Below, piece by piece: positions 48,101-58,535 of a DNA stretch of 64,000 nucleotides (positions within the stretch are counted from its first letter, which is position 1; every line of letters starts with the position of its first letter). This DNA is from Margaritispora aquatica (taxonomy: Eukaryota; Ascomycota; Leotiomycetes; Helotiales; Discinellaceae), in assembly GCA_007644065.1 (NCBI GenBank), contig VJWN01000015.1, positions 914,658 to 978,657 of the forward strand. Direction: 5' to 3'. Under the pieces are notes generated by a model that worked only from the letters and a program-made list of their open reading frames with translations, did no database searches and had not been told where the DNA came from. A program made the position numbers and the translations under genes.

Positions 48101-48647
48101 CAGGAAGAGTATTTGAAGATTGCATTTCTCTAGAATCACCTTGATTCTGTGTAATGGTCGACACGTCTTGCTGAGAGACAGAGTTCTGAAGAGGGGATGG
48201 GGAGATTGCTCGGTTGGGAGTGTTAGAAGCAACAGACAGACCTGTTGGAGCTAGCGCGGGTGTTGAAGTATCGTATTCCTCATCAGAATCATCTGCAAGA
48301 AATCCTCCAATCGTCTTCGGCTTGCGCGTTGAGGCTCTAGAGCTCGACCTGGAATTGTCTTCTCCTGCGATGGTGATTGCTGGAAGAGATGAAATTGAAG
48401 CAGGGTCATAATCGCCAGATTCGGAAACTGCGCCTGAAGCTGAGGGAGATAAGACACGGAGAACTTGATCATCTTCAACATTTTCTCTTTTGACTTCATG
48501 TTCTTGCTCGTTGTTATGCTCAGTATTTGAAGGTAACTCGTCATTCGAGGCCTCATCTGCACCACCATCTCCCCAAGATCCATTCTCTTGTCCCGCCTGC
48601 ATCTGCATCTGGTGCAAGAGAGCTATTTCTGCATCTTCCTCCGCCAT
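45147..48647 (-). CDS. RNA14: Rna14, cleavage and polyadenylation factor IA subunit
   Basis: Exons 48647-47832, 47779-47348, 47290-46270 and 46219-45147 give 1113 aa. Rna14 (CstF77 in animals) scaffolds CF IA in nuclear mRNA 3'-end processing. The first ~225 residues are acidic and Ser-rich. HAT helical repeats then run from AWLSLISEHRKRNKIEDARAV through AEIWAAYAEMELENDNFTGAE and LWKNWISWEQEDP to DTTNARVIFETV and YLFFHKYESEYGE; the last two sit across and after the third intron. The C-terminal ~300 residues are Pro/Gln/Gly-rich, including a seven-Pro run. All three introns are phase-consistent and rebuild HAT text. Fungal Rna14 is usually ~1000-1100 aa. The gene is divergent from ASF1. Confidence 0.92.
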
Positions 48648-49341
48648 TGCGCTAAGTTTATGCCCTTGGCAGATTCTCGAGGGTGTTGTGGGTGCGCGCG
48701 TGAACAGAAATAGTATTGCGCAAGAAATCTGTGTTGTAGCTTGTCAGCCTTGCGACCAGAATTGCTGTGCGGGTGGGAGTTGTACCGTAGGGACTTGAGG
48801 AATTCGTATCGCAATGAGGCTTAAAAAGATGGCAGAAAAAGAATGTAGGAAATTAGGAATTGAGTGGTTACGCAATCATGGTTCGTTCTAAAGTTCACGA
48901 GGGCCTTGCGAAGCCTTTGATGTCGGAATAATCTGAGGTGAATCCCCGAACATAGCTTAGCGTTACACGTGACTCCAGTTCACTAGCCAACGAGAACATT
49001 GTTTTCTTCGCTACCCTCCAATTTTTGAAGATGAAGCTGAATATATTTTTCAAAATGACACAAAGGGGTATTAAATAAGAGATCTTGTAACTTGGGCTTC
49101 TTCTTCCATGCCCTTCTGCTCCGCGTCCCCCCCTCGCCCAGACCGCGATTTCCAAATAGGCCTTCAAACGCGTCCACTTCTTTCTGATTCTCTCCCTTCA
49201 ACTCCACGTCTTCATTCCGTAACATAACAACACTATTCTACTCTACCACAGATCACATTTTGAGAACCCCTATAGCCCTCAACATTACCATCTTCTACCA
49301 ACCCATACGCTGCTACAAATATCGACTCAACCTCCTCGAAG
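48648..49341. promoter_or_regulatory. Divergent upstream region, RNA14 / ASF1
   Basis: 694 bp between divergent start codons. A C/T-rich leader precedes ASF1 (49190-49340). No specific element identified. Confidence 0.4.
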
Positions 49342-50308
49342 ATGTCGGTCGTCTCTCTCTTGGGCGTCAACGTCCTCAACAATCCAGCCAAGTTCGGAGA
49401 CCCTTACAAGTTTGAGATCACCTTTGAATGCTTGGAGAGTCTGCAGAAGGGTATGCTTCACCGCACGAAAGGCTCTCATGGAAACTAACCTTGGCTTGCA
49501 GATCTGGAATGGAAGTTGACCTATGTTGGTTCTGCCACTTCGTAAGATCCCTTACCCCTCCTTCAATGCAGATACTGATATCTACAGTGATGAGCATGAC
49601 CAAGAACTCGATACTCTCCTCGTCGGCCCTATCCCAGTCGGTGTCAACAAGTTCCTCTTCGAAGCCGATCCACCAAATACCAGCAGAATTCCAGATGCCG
49701 AAATCCTTGGTGTAACTGTTATCCTCCTTACGTGTGCTTATGATGGTCGAGAGTTCGTTCGAGTGGGATACTATGTCAACAATGAATACGACTCCGATGA
49801 GCTCAAGGCTGATCCACCCCCAAAGCCTATCCTTGAGAAGGTTCAACGCAATGTACTCGCAGAGAAACCCCGAGTCACTCGATTCGCTATCAAATGGTTT
49901 GTGAACCCACTCTGATTTGAATACATCTGCTAATCTACCACAAGGGATTCCGATGCATCTGCACCCGCCGAGTTCCCTCCCGAGCAACCAGAAGCCGATC
50001 TAGTCGCCGACGGAGAGGAGTATGGCGCTGAAGAGGCTGAAGATGAGGAAGAAGAGGCTGGTGAGGCTGCTGTTGTTGATCCAGATGCCATGGAGGAAGA
50101 TTCTGCAATGGCTGGTGCCGATGCCGATGCTACAGCTGATGATGCATCTGATGCTGGCAGCGAGGATCTCGAGGCCGACAGCAGTGGCAGTGAAGAAGAG
50201 CTCGAGGATGAGGAAGTCGAGGGAGACGGTGACGGAGACATGGAGATGGATGGTGTTGAGAAGCCAGTCGCTGCTGCTTCTGGAGGTGATGCAGTCATGG
50301 CTCACTGA
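49342..50308 (+). CDS. ASF1: Asf1, H3-H4 histone chaperone
   Basis: Exons 49342-49450, 49502-49541, 49588-49896 and 49945-50308 give 273 aa. Exon 2 is only 40 nt. Asf1 hands H3-H4 dimers to CAF-1 and HIRA in nucleosome assembly. The conserved Ig-like core is complete: [45 protein letters not shown]-like [45 protein letters not shown] and [10 protein letters not shown]. The C-terminal ~110 residues are a long Asp/Glu/Ala tail, common in fungal Asf1. All splice phases agree. Very conserved gene; no anomaly. Confidence 0.96.
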
Positions 50309-52412
50309 TTTGCCTATACCCAAGACCACGCATGCTTTGATTAGAGGTTACTTACGACGGTTTCGATAGTACTTGAGCTGCATTGTACTTAAAGGCATCG
50401 CGAATAGATGAATGAATGGGAAAAATGATTACCACGAACATCTGCATCTTTTAACCTCCTCATTATGCTCTGATCATCCATCCCACAATATGGTGTGGAG
50501 TGGCAGCTCCACTGGCAAACAGTTAAGTTGGCATAATACACTGGCACAGGATTTGGTGTTGCTCTCTCGTGAATATGGACCGCAAAATTACTTTACTGTG
50601 AACATTGTCTTCGTGCTTTGGTCTGAGTTTCGAAGCCCGTGTTACTTCTGACCCCTGACACATTCTGGTGATGATCTTGTCCGCTTCTTACATAGCTGCT
50701 GGAGCATACTTTGTCACATCCTAAGAGGGGTCTGTCGTCGAACTCTCTTCTCACACTGATCTAGTTAGTTCCCCAAATCACACCTTCGTCCAGAAACTAC
50801 TAGTCGAGTAGCCCTTAGCGTATAGTATATTCTTCTCTCGTAGGACCTGGCGAGTATGGTACGGCATAGCACTTTTCTTGTCATTTGAGCTCAAGGTCAG
50901 GACATTGTCATCATCCTCCTCTTCCCCCTTCTTATGGCTATCAGAGCTAGAGCTTTCGTCGTACTGTAGGAGCTAGTCGTTGATTGATATCGAGGATTGT
51001 ATATAACAAGGTGAGCCGTTCAAACCTTGGAAAACGACCTGCCAGATCATTGTTACCGCGATGTGGAGCTGTCTTTGGTAGAATTTTCTTTTCTCTCGAT
51101 GTCTCGTCGATGGGATCTGGGGGTTGTGGGGAAACTATAATCGAAGAGTTATTGGGTTTGAATGAGGTACTTCAGTGTCTTATTCCACTTATCAACCTCA
51201 GGCAAACACATCATTATAAACAGTTGGATTAATTCATACCAGTACCTTTTTCTCACTTGAACTGTCATCACTTGTCCCATCCATTATCCGTTCACCTATT
51301 TTATTGTAACTTAACCTCGGTCTCAGCACCATGGATGCATCCCGTCATCCTCAAGTATCTCATCTGAACTTCCTGGACTTCTTGCACTTGCACTGCTCAC
51401 TGCAATGCGCCGCTTCATGGATGCCCTGATCGCTCTCCCACGTGCCAGGGCTATTTCATGGATTTCCATCGCTTCTCACAGCATTTCAATGCGGAAGGTC
51501 TCTTTTCCCCGCTATTAGTGCATCGATAGATGACCCTATCACCAGCCATCTCGCGTAGTTTCAACGCCCAGAAGAGCTTGAATTCAGCCAGTGTCTTGGC
51601 TTTCATGGGCAAAGAACGAATCATCAATGTCCAGCACCGCACGCTGAGAACTGTCCGTACCTCGCCAAGACAAGACTGCTATCCCATCTCTTCTTAGTCC
51701 GGCGATTGCTTATCCAGGACGACAAGTTCACCTCTCAGACCGCAGCTAGAAATTGTTAGAGACAGCTTGGAGGACCTGAAAGCGTGCATTCGCGATCCCC
51801 AGCCTTCCAGCCTGCACAGAGATCCCACACCCAAAGTCCAAAGTATGCAACGGACCCGAGCGACGTCAAGGGTTCCCCCTCGGCCATTCCGCCAGCCTCA
51901 TGCTTGATATGCAGGTCTAACAGGTCCAAAGGTGAGAGAAAGCCAGGGAAAGCTTCCAAGACAGGCAGGCACATATCAAACTGCAAAGGTTGATGTATGC
52001 TGCCAAGAATACGCCAAGTAGTGATACTCAAACACGTGTGACGATATTCCCTTATGATTGACTTGATGATGTTTTCACGTTCAACAGCGACGGAAAGCTG
52101 CATCATGAAATGCAGAAAAGACACCTACAGCATGGTACTGATGGGACCGATCACCGAAGGGACCTGGGGTTAGTCCATTTCCATCCATTGTCCTGGGAAC
52201 CTAGAGCTACAGAAGCCTAGGTGGATTCGAGATGAGGTAATGCATGTGTGCAAACTGATGCAGTGCCTGGTACAATTTTCCCGAAGCGAATACAAGCTGC
52301 ACTTAGCTTGAGGAGCTTATAAAGGGCTGAGTACCTGGATGTTCTCGTTCGTCGTGAAGCTTGTGGACTTCTGCATTGCTCTTCTCTCCAGTAGTAGCTG
52401 CAACTCGAAAGA
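50309..52412. other. Gene-poor region, 2.1 kb
   Basis: Between ASF1 and the alkaline phosphatase gene. Short ORFs only. The minus strand between about 51330 and 52130 has open segments in several frames that may be a decayed gene (listed separately). Upstream of the phosphatase there is a plausible 5' leader. Confidence 0.45.
51330..52124 (-). pseudogene. Possible decayed coding region, family unknown
   Basis: A 122-codon minus-strand ORF (52124-51756) has protein-like composition, for example HTCLSITTWRILGSIHQPL and LLDLHIKHEAGGM. Further open segments follow in other frames near 51640-51450 and 51490-51330. No start-to-stop model with good splice sites could be built and no domain was recognised. 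It may be a relic, a multi-exon gene I failed to resolve, or chance. Confidence 0.25.
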
Positions 52413-54906
52413 ATGGTTTCCGCTCTTAGAATCGCCGTGACGGCGTCATCGATCTTTGCTCTGACAGCTGCACAAACCTTCCAAAGATTGGGTGCTTGCC
52501 CAAGTATGCTTGAAACTCTCTTGACCTCATCTTCGAAAACTCAATTGACTCTTCTATAGCTCTCGGATGTGTTTTCCCACCTGATCAGACTGATTTCCTG
52601 GCTGGACAATACTTCGATATCAGATTGGAGGTATGGAAGACATCGTGTGTGAAGTGGGAAGAAGGTCAACTAATAGTCTCGAATAGGTTCATGCACCACT
52701 CAATGGTTCAGAGGCCAATGGAGGTGTTCCGGATCCAAACTTTTCCTTCACAGTCCAAAAGGTCGGAGGCACCGCCCAGCCAGTTACCACTTTCTTCAAG
52801 GTAGCCGATCCGGTACTCGAGAGGTGGAACTTCACTTGGTATGAGGATCTCTTTGCACAAGACGCCAAAACCCCCTCAGTTGTCCGCGTGACATCCAAGG
52901 CATACCGACGAGTCGCACTTTATGAGCCAGGAGAGTATGTCGCAACTCTCAGCTATTACAATGGCACAAAGACTGTTGCCAACTGGATCGTTCGTCCTCT
53001 TGCTGAGACGAAGAAGGCCAAGAACGTCATCTTGTTCATTGGTAAGTCGCTTATCTTAAGGATGAGGGCATTCTAATCAATTCAGGTGATGGAATGACCA
53101 CCAACATGATTACTGCCGCAAGATTGATCGGACACAAGTCCATCAATGGTAAGTATCAATCCACATTGCAGATGGATAAGTTCCCTGTCGTTGGTCACCA
53201 AATGGTAAGTTAAAATACGAAGCGAGACAGAACGAGAACTGATCAAGCTAGACCCACTCCCTCGACAGCTACATTACCGATTCTGCCAACAGTGCTTCTG
53301 CTCTCTACTCTGGTCACAAGTCAACGGTCAACGCTATGGGCGTGTATGCCGATTCTTCTCCAGATCCATTTGATGATCCAAAGGTCGAGACCATTGTTGA
53401 GATTCTGACCCGTATCTGGGGAAGTGCCATTGGTGTTGTCAGCACTGCATTCCTTGCTGATGCAACTCCAATCGCCTTGACTGGCCACACCAGATTCCGT
53501 TCCAACTATGGTGCTTTGATTGAAATGTCCCTCCGTGGAGTCAAAAACTACAGCTGGACTCCATACTCCGGTGCCGATGTTTTCTATGGTGGTGGAGCTG
53601 AGCAGTTCGTTGCAGGCTCTGCCAGTTTCCAGGGCAAGGACTACTACAAAGAGTATGCCGCTGCAGGTTATTCTGTCTCCTTGAACAAGACTGCCCTCCT
53701 CGCTGCATCCAACACCAGCAAGTCACTCGGTGTCTTCTGCACATCCAACCTCCCCGTCTGGCTTGACCGCAACGTCTACAAGACTGTCCTCAACTCCACC
53801 ACCAACGACCCAACTGGCAACAAGAAGCCAGCCTTGGATCTGCCTGGTCTCAAGGAGATGACCCTCAAGGCCATCGATGTCCTTCATGCCCGTGGTGGTG
53901 ACAAGGGATTCTTCATGATGTCCGAGGCCGCCTCCATCGACAAGCAAATGCACACTCTCGACTACGACCGTGCGCTTGGCGATCTCCTCGAGCTCGACGA
54001 TACCGTCAAGGCCACCATCGAGAAGCTCCGCGCTATGGGCGAATTGAACAACACGCTCATCATCGTCACTGCTGATCACGGCCACGGCTTCGATGTCTTC
54101 GGATCCGCAGACACCAAGTACCTGTCCTCCAAGACCACCGACCGCGAGAAGCGCAACGCCATCGGTAACTATGCTATGTCCGGTTTGAGCCAGTACACCG
54201 TCACCAACGCCAGCATCAGCTACAACACCGGTATCAACTTCCCCGTCAACTGGGATCCAAGATATACTCTTGCCCAAGGAGTCGGCGCCATGCCTGACCA
54301 CAGGGAGAACTACCGTGTTCACAAGAGCGGACCCCGTCTGCCAGCCACCAACATCACTGGCTACGCTTCCGACAACTACTTTGCCAACCCAGCTGATAAC
54401 ACTGATGGATTCATCGTCAATGGTACCATTGCTTTGTAAGTCGACTTCCAAACACCATATCCTTCATCAATGCTAACCAAACCTAGGAACGAGCCCCAAG
54501 GTGTCCACTCTCTCACCGATGTCCCCGTCTTCGCAATGGGTCCTTGTTCCGAGACTTTCGGTGGTGTTTATGGCAACATCGATATCTTCTTCAACATGGC
54601 CAACTGCCTTGGTCTTGCACGCTCCACAAATGCTACTGGTACCACTAGCTCCAAGCCAGCCACTGTATGTTTCCTTCTGCTGCATAACATCCATCACATC
54701 CATATGCCTCGCCTCACAACACCTGCTTTCACTTGAATAATTTCTCTCTGGTTTGCTCATATGCACTTCGCTAACATATATCTCTACAGACCTCCTCCTC
54801 CACGACCTTCACTGGCGCCGCGCCAACAAATACCATTCAGCGTGGTCTGTGGGCTGGGATGCTCGCCTTCCAGATGGCGGTTGGGTGGTTTGTTTATACA
54901 TTGTAG
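52413..54906 (+). CDS. Secreted alkaline phosphatase, probably membrane or GPI anchored
   Basis: Exons 52413-52503, 52560-52630, 52687-53041, 53086-53204, 53252-54435, 54487-54664 and 54790-54906 give 704 aa. The enzyme hydrolyses phosphate monoesters with two Zn and one Mg. Residues 1-20 are a signal peptide ending LTAAQ. The N-terminal ~170 residues are a beta-rich extension. The catalytic domain has the metal Asp in FIGDGM (about 174), nucleophile Ser in TDSANSAS (about 223), the metal Glu and SIDKQMH Asp/His (437-446), TADHGHG (487-490) and the C-terminal His in GVHS (about 614). Several N-x-T/S sites are present. The last exon is Thr/Ser-rich and ends in a 20-residue hydrophobic tail, fitting a GPI signal or membrane anchor. 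It is longer than bacterial PhoA (~470 aa) because of the N-terminal extension. Confidence 0.9.
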
Positions 54907-56275
54907 ATAGATAGATTGATTGGTATTTGGGTAATGATATGTGCGCATGAGCTTTTACGACGCCTGGATAGATAGATAGATAGATAGGTGGTGGTATTAT
55001 TCTCTCCAGATCACTGATGATTTAATGACGGATTGATGAGATGCATCTAATGGAACTCGAGATAAGAGGAATCAAAATTGCCTTTACTTCTACTTCCACT
55101 CTAATTTTGATTGTTTGGCTCAGTCGCTATATTGATTAGTCAGTGGTACGATGATGATGATGATGATGATGACGATAGTGCGGTACGCGGTGTGCAGTGA
55201 GATTTTCGAAAATTCCGACGGATTTCTGCTGCTTTTTCGGCAGTCGCATGGATTCTCTTGGCGGAGCTTGGCGAGGTAGGGGTGTGTATGCGGGGCTGGG
55301 GTTGTTGGGGGGAAGCGGGGGCTAGCATAGATGCGGAAGGTGGTATTGCGCTTTCCTGTAAGTTGTTGGTTATAGGTAGGTACTTTATTCTTGCAGTTCT
55401 TCTGGCAGGTACTCTTTGCAGGTATTCGCAGTGAAGTAAGTAAGCACACGAGCAGGTTCTTTGGTGCTTGTGAGGTGTGGTGAGGGGTGGTGAGGGCATG
55501 GATTGTGGTGTGTGGTGTGTGGTGTGTGGGAAGTTGGTAAGGTGAGGTTTTGTAAGAGAGAACGGTGATGTGTATATTGGATTAGATTGGATTCAATTGA
55601 ATTCAAGTGTAAATACTAATAGAGGCATAGCAATAACGATAGCAACTCTACACCGAGAGGATGAGGGAGGCAGTGAGAATATGCGAGAAGACAGCAAGTC
55701 AGTAAGTCAGGCATAACATAACGAAGGCAGAAGAGCATCCAAGATAGAGAAAGCGAAGAAAGTTATGGCCGTGTTTATAGTAAGAAAGTTGTCAGAATCG
55801 GATCTGTCTTAGGGGTGGTAGTGTCTATGTTCCTCGCTTAAACAGACAGGTGCTCTGGGTACACGAGAAGGAGACAAATCATGAAAACCTCGTCTTCCTA
55901 GTTTAGGTTTGGCTAATTTGATGTTTACTTCCAGAACCGGTTACAGCTAGGTAGGTTCGATGTCATGATCTTTGATGAACATCGTTATCTCTGAATATTA
56001 AGCGAATAAATGGGAGAAACAACGCACTAAACAAAATAATCCACAGTATCGAAGGGAAGGACTAAAACATATTTCTCTTTGCTGTTCAAGATCTCTACTT
56101 CACTTCAATTCTTACATAAGTCAAACTGATTCCAGCAAGATACAGCTTCATCAAGTGACTCGCTTTCCCCCTCCCTCACCTCACTTTGCTTTGCTTCACT
56201 TCATATCATTTCACTTTCCTTCACGTCTCTTCCCTTCTCCTCCACAGCCTTCACTTCACTCCAACCTACTTCCCA
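54907..56275. other. Intergenic, 1.4 kb
   Basis: Between the convergent alkaline phosphatase and small cysteine-rich gene A. It contains GATA tandems (54970-54985), a (GAT)n tract and GTGTGGT repeats near 55505-55530. ORFs are repeat translations. Confidence 0.5.
55150..55170. repeat. (GAT)n trinucleotide repeat
   Basis: Seven uninterrupted GAT units in intergenic DNA. Confidence 0.85.
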
Positions 56276-56741
56276 GGGCATCCCCTTCCCCATCCCGTCG
56301 AGATAGCGCAGCAATCAGCTCCCTAATATCAATCTTATCGTCAGTCTCATGTTGTCTTCCACCTCATAGTATGAAAAAGCGAAAAAGGAGAGAGAGAGAG
56401 AGAGAGGAAAAAGCTCACGCAAGAACTCCACGGCACGCCCACCTCCGGACAGATCTTGATGAGTCGGCACGTCAGTTGCGCCTCGAGGAAGCCGGTTGCT
56501 TGGCGGATGCAGGCGCCGTTTGTGGAGATGCAGCAGTCGTTTGCTACTGTGCACTGTTTGGGGGAGGTGGGCGTTAGTGCTTGTTTTCCTTTTGTAGGGT
56601 GGAGAATAGGGTGAGAAGGAGTAGAGGGAGACGTACTTCTTCTAAAACGGTACGTGGTCGTAAGGCCATGTTTGAGCCAGCCAACGAGGGCCCGATGAGG
56701 AGAGAGGTGAGGAGCGCTGTGAGTGCGAGGGGGAACTGCAT
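56276..56741 (-). CDS. Small secreted cysteine-rich protein A; family not recognised
   Basis: Exons on minus are 56741-56637, 56553-56419 and 56332-56276, giving 98 aa. All introns are phase 0 with GTACGT and GTGAGC donors. Residues 1-21 are a signal peptide (MQFPLALTALLTSLLIGPSLA). The mature ~77 residues have ten Cys: one opening exon 2, a CC pair in ANDCCIS, four more in exon 2 with the last closing it (CPEVGVPWSSC), then GADCC and a final Cys nine residues on. This is the size, secretion signal and Cys density of fungal effector-like or antimicrobial proteins. The end pattern C-x9-C-x3-CC-x9-C and the intron placement match protein B at 58045. The ORF is split into pieces too short for simple ORF calling, so it is easily missed. 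Confidence 0.75.
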
Positions 56742-58044
56742 TGTGGTGTTTTGTTGGTTGCTGCTGTGTGTAGTGGGATTTATGCAGGTTTTGAGAAGTG
56801 AGTGAATGTAGATGAGATGAGACGAAGTTGAAGTTGGAATGAATGTGATTGAAGGTAAGTGTTGAGCTGCTTGGGGTGAGGAGTGCGGTATTATATGGAC
56901 TTTGAACTTTGAAGAGACTATGTCAAGTATGTGCATTTGTAGCTTCGCTTGGTTTTTGATATCCAAATAACTTGACGTGATACCTGACCTTGATTGCCTG
57001 CAATCTCGCCTACATAATTAAACTTTCACTCAAGGTCTTTTGTTGTATATTCGCATCTCTTGGTCCCTTCATGATCCATTTCCACATTCGTTTATTCCAC
57101 AGCCCTAAGAAACTAGTAACTACAAACCTTCACACATTGCTATCGCATACACAAACCTCTTCGTACCCCCACTACGATAGCATCGCATTGCATTGCATAA
57201 TATAGAATCCCAAGCGACCTGATCTGCTAATCGTACCCACACTTCCAAAAGAGGATTCGGATCTCCTCGCTTAGCCAGAAGGGGGTCGATTTAAACTTTC
57301 GGCTATGTTTGATGCGTGGATTTGTTTATGCTTAATGTAACCTTAATGATGGATCGTCTCATGTTTATTGTATTGTGCTCGCTCGCCTTGTTTGACGTGA
57401 GGTGAAATTAATGGGGGCATAGCAGTTGGGTTGATTGCTGAGTTCATGCCTCTTGGCATGAACCGTGGACTGCGCATTAATCATGTGCTATTTGGGACGC
57501 AACCAGCTGGTAAGATGGGCCGAGGACGTGCCGAGGACATACTGGATCGTACTCAATTCCCCGATTGGCTTTTGAGGACCGATGTATGATGTAAATTGAC
57601 CGGGTGCAGTTTGGTTTGAGCTGTCAACTCAAATTCTAGATGTCCTTTGTGCAAGAGACCAGTTTTCTGACTCGCTGAGATTAGTGACATTCTCGTATAG
57701 CTTAACTTAACATGAAAGTTACACCTAGATAGCTTGGCTGCAAAGACTTTGAAAGTTGTGATGAACGAGTTAAGGCGATGATGTTTTGAGATAGGGCAGT
57801 GTATTAATTACGAGCTGTGCCAAGCTAGTGTATGGTCTTCATCCTCGGTTTCGTTTTCGGATCTATTTGGGGTTTTTCTTTGCGTAAAGCATAAGGTCTA
57901 CAGTAGAAGTGAATGATTTATATAAGGAGCTCTTCCTGCCTTCTGTTTTGATATCTTCACTACCATCAGCAGTTCATCACTTTCTTTACTCATCCAATAA
58001 CCACACTCACTTACTTTCAAAGTCTTTACCAACAAACCATCACA
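56742..58044. promoter_or_regulatory. Divergent upstream region of the two small cysteine-rich genes
   Basis: 1.3 kb between the start codons of genes A (-) and B (+). No coding potential. A TATATAAGGA element at 57919-57928, about 120 bp before the gene B start, resembles a TATA box. Confidence 0.45.
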
Positions 58045-58535
58045 ATGAAGTTCACACAAACACTTCTTTTCCTCGCCGCCTTCGCTGCGACTGCTGTGGT
58101 GTCTGTAGGTTTTCTCCAATCCTGTCTTCTCTTCTCGCTTATCACATTGAACCCTTCCCTCCGGTCCCCCGACTATTCTCTAGACTTCAAGCAACATACT
58201 AACTCTCTCTTTTCAATAGGAATGCCAAATCGGCCTCACCAGCATCGATCCTAACTGCTGCTGGGGCGGCGACCAAGGTTCTGACGCATGTTCACGTCAA
58301 CAGGGTGGCACCGGTTGTATCATGGGCGCCGAAGACCAAAACTTTTGCAAGAATATGGGGATTCCTAATTCTCAGTGTGTGAGTAGCCATTCCATTCCTA
58401 TGGTAGTTATATAAATGGGCCTTGTTGATATTGGAAATCTAGGATGCCGATTGCTGCGATACAAGGACAGGATATGGCAAGCCTTGTCCTAAGGGCAAGA
58501 ATCGTTGTGATCCAGATAGCGGGTGTCCTTATTAG
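58045..58535 (+). CDS. Small secreted cysteine-rich protein B; family not recognised
   Basis: Exons 58045-58104, 58220-58378 and 58443-58535 give 103 aa. Introns are 115 and 64 bp, both phase 0. Exon 1 is essentially the signal peptide (MKFTQTLLFLAAFAATAVVS). The mature protein has twelve Cys: seven in exon 2, the last two being CKNMGIPNSQC at its very end, then DADCC, nine residues, Cys, and two further Cys before the C-terminal CPY. Exon 3 DADCCDTRTGYGKPCPKG aligns with GADCCAISTGWGRGCPGK of protein A. A secreted, disulfide-stabilised protein of unknown role is the safe call; effector or antimicrobial activity is inference. The TATATAAGGA element upstream supports an expressed gene. Confidence 0.8.
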
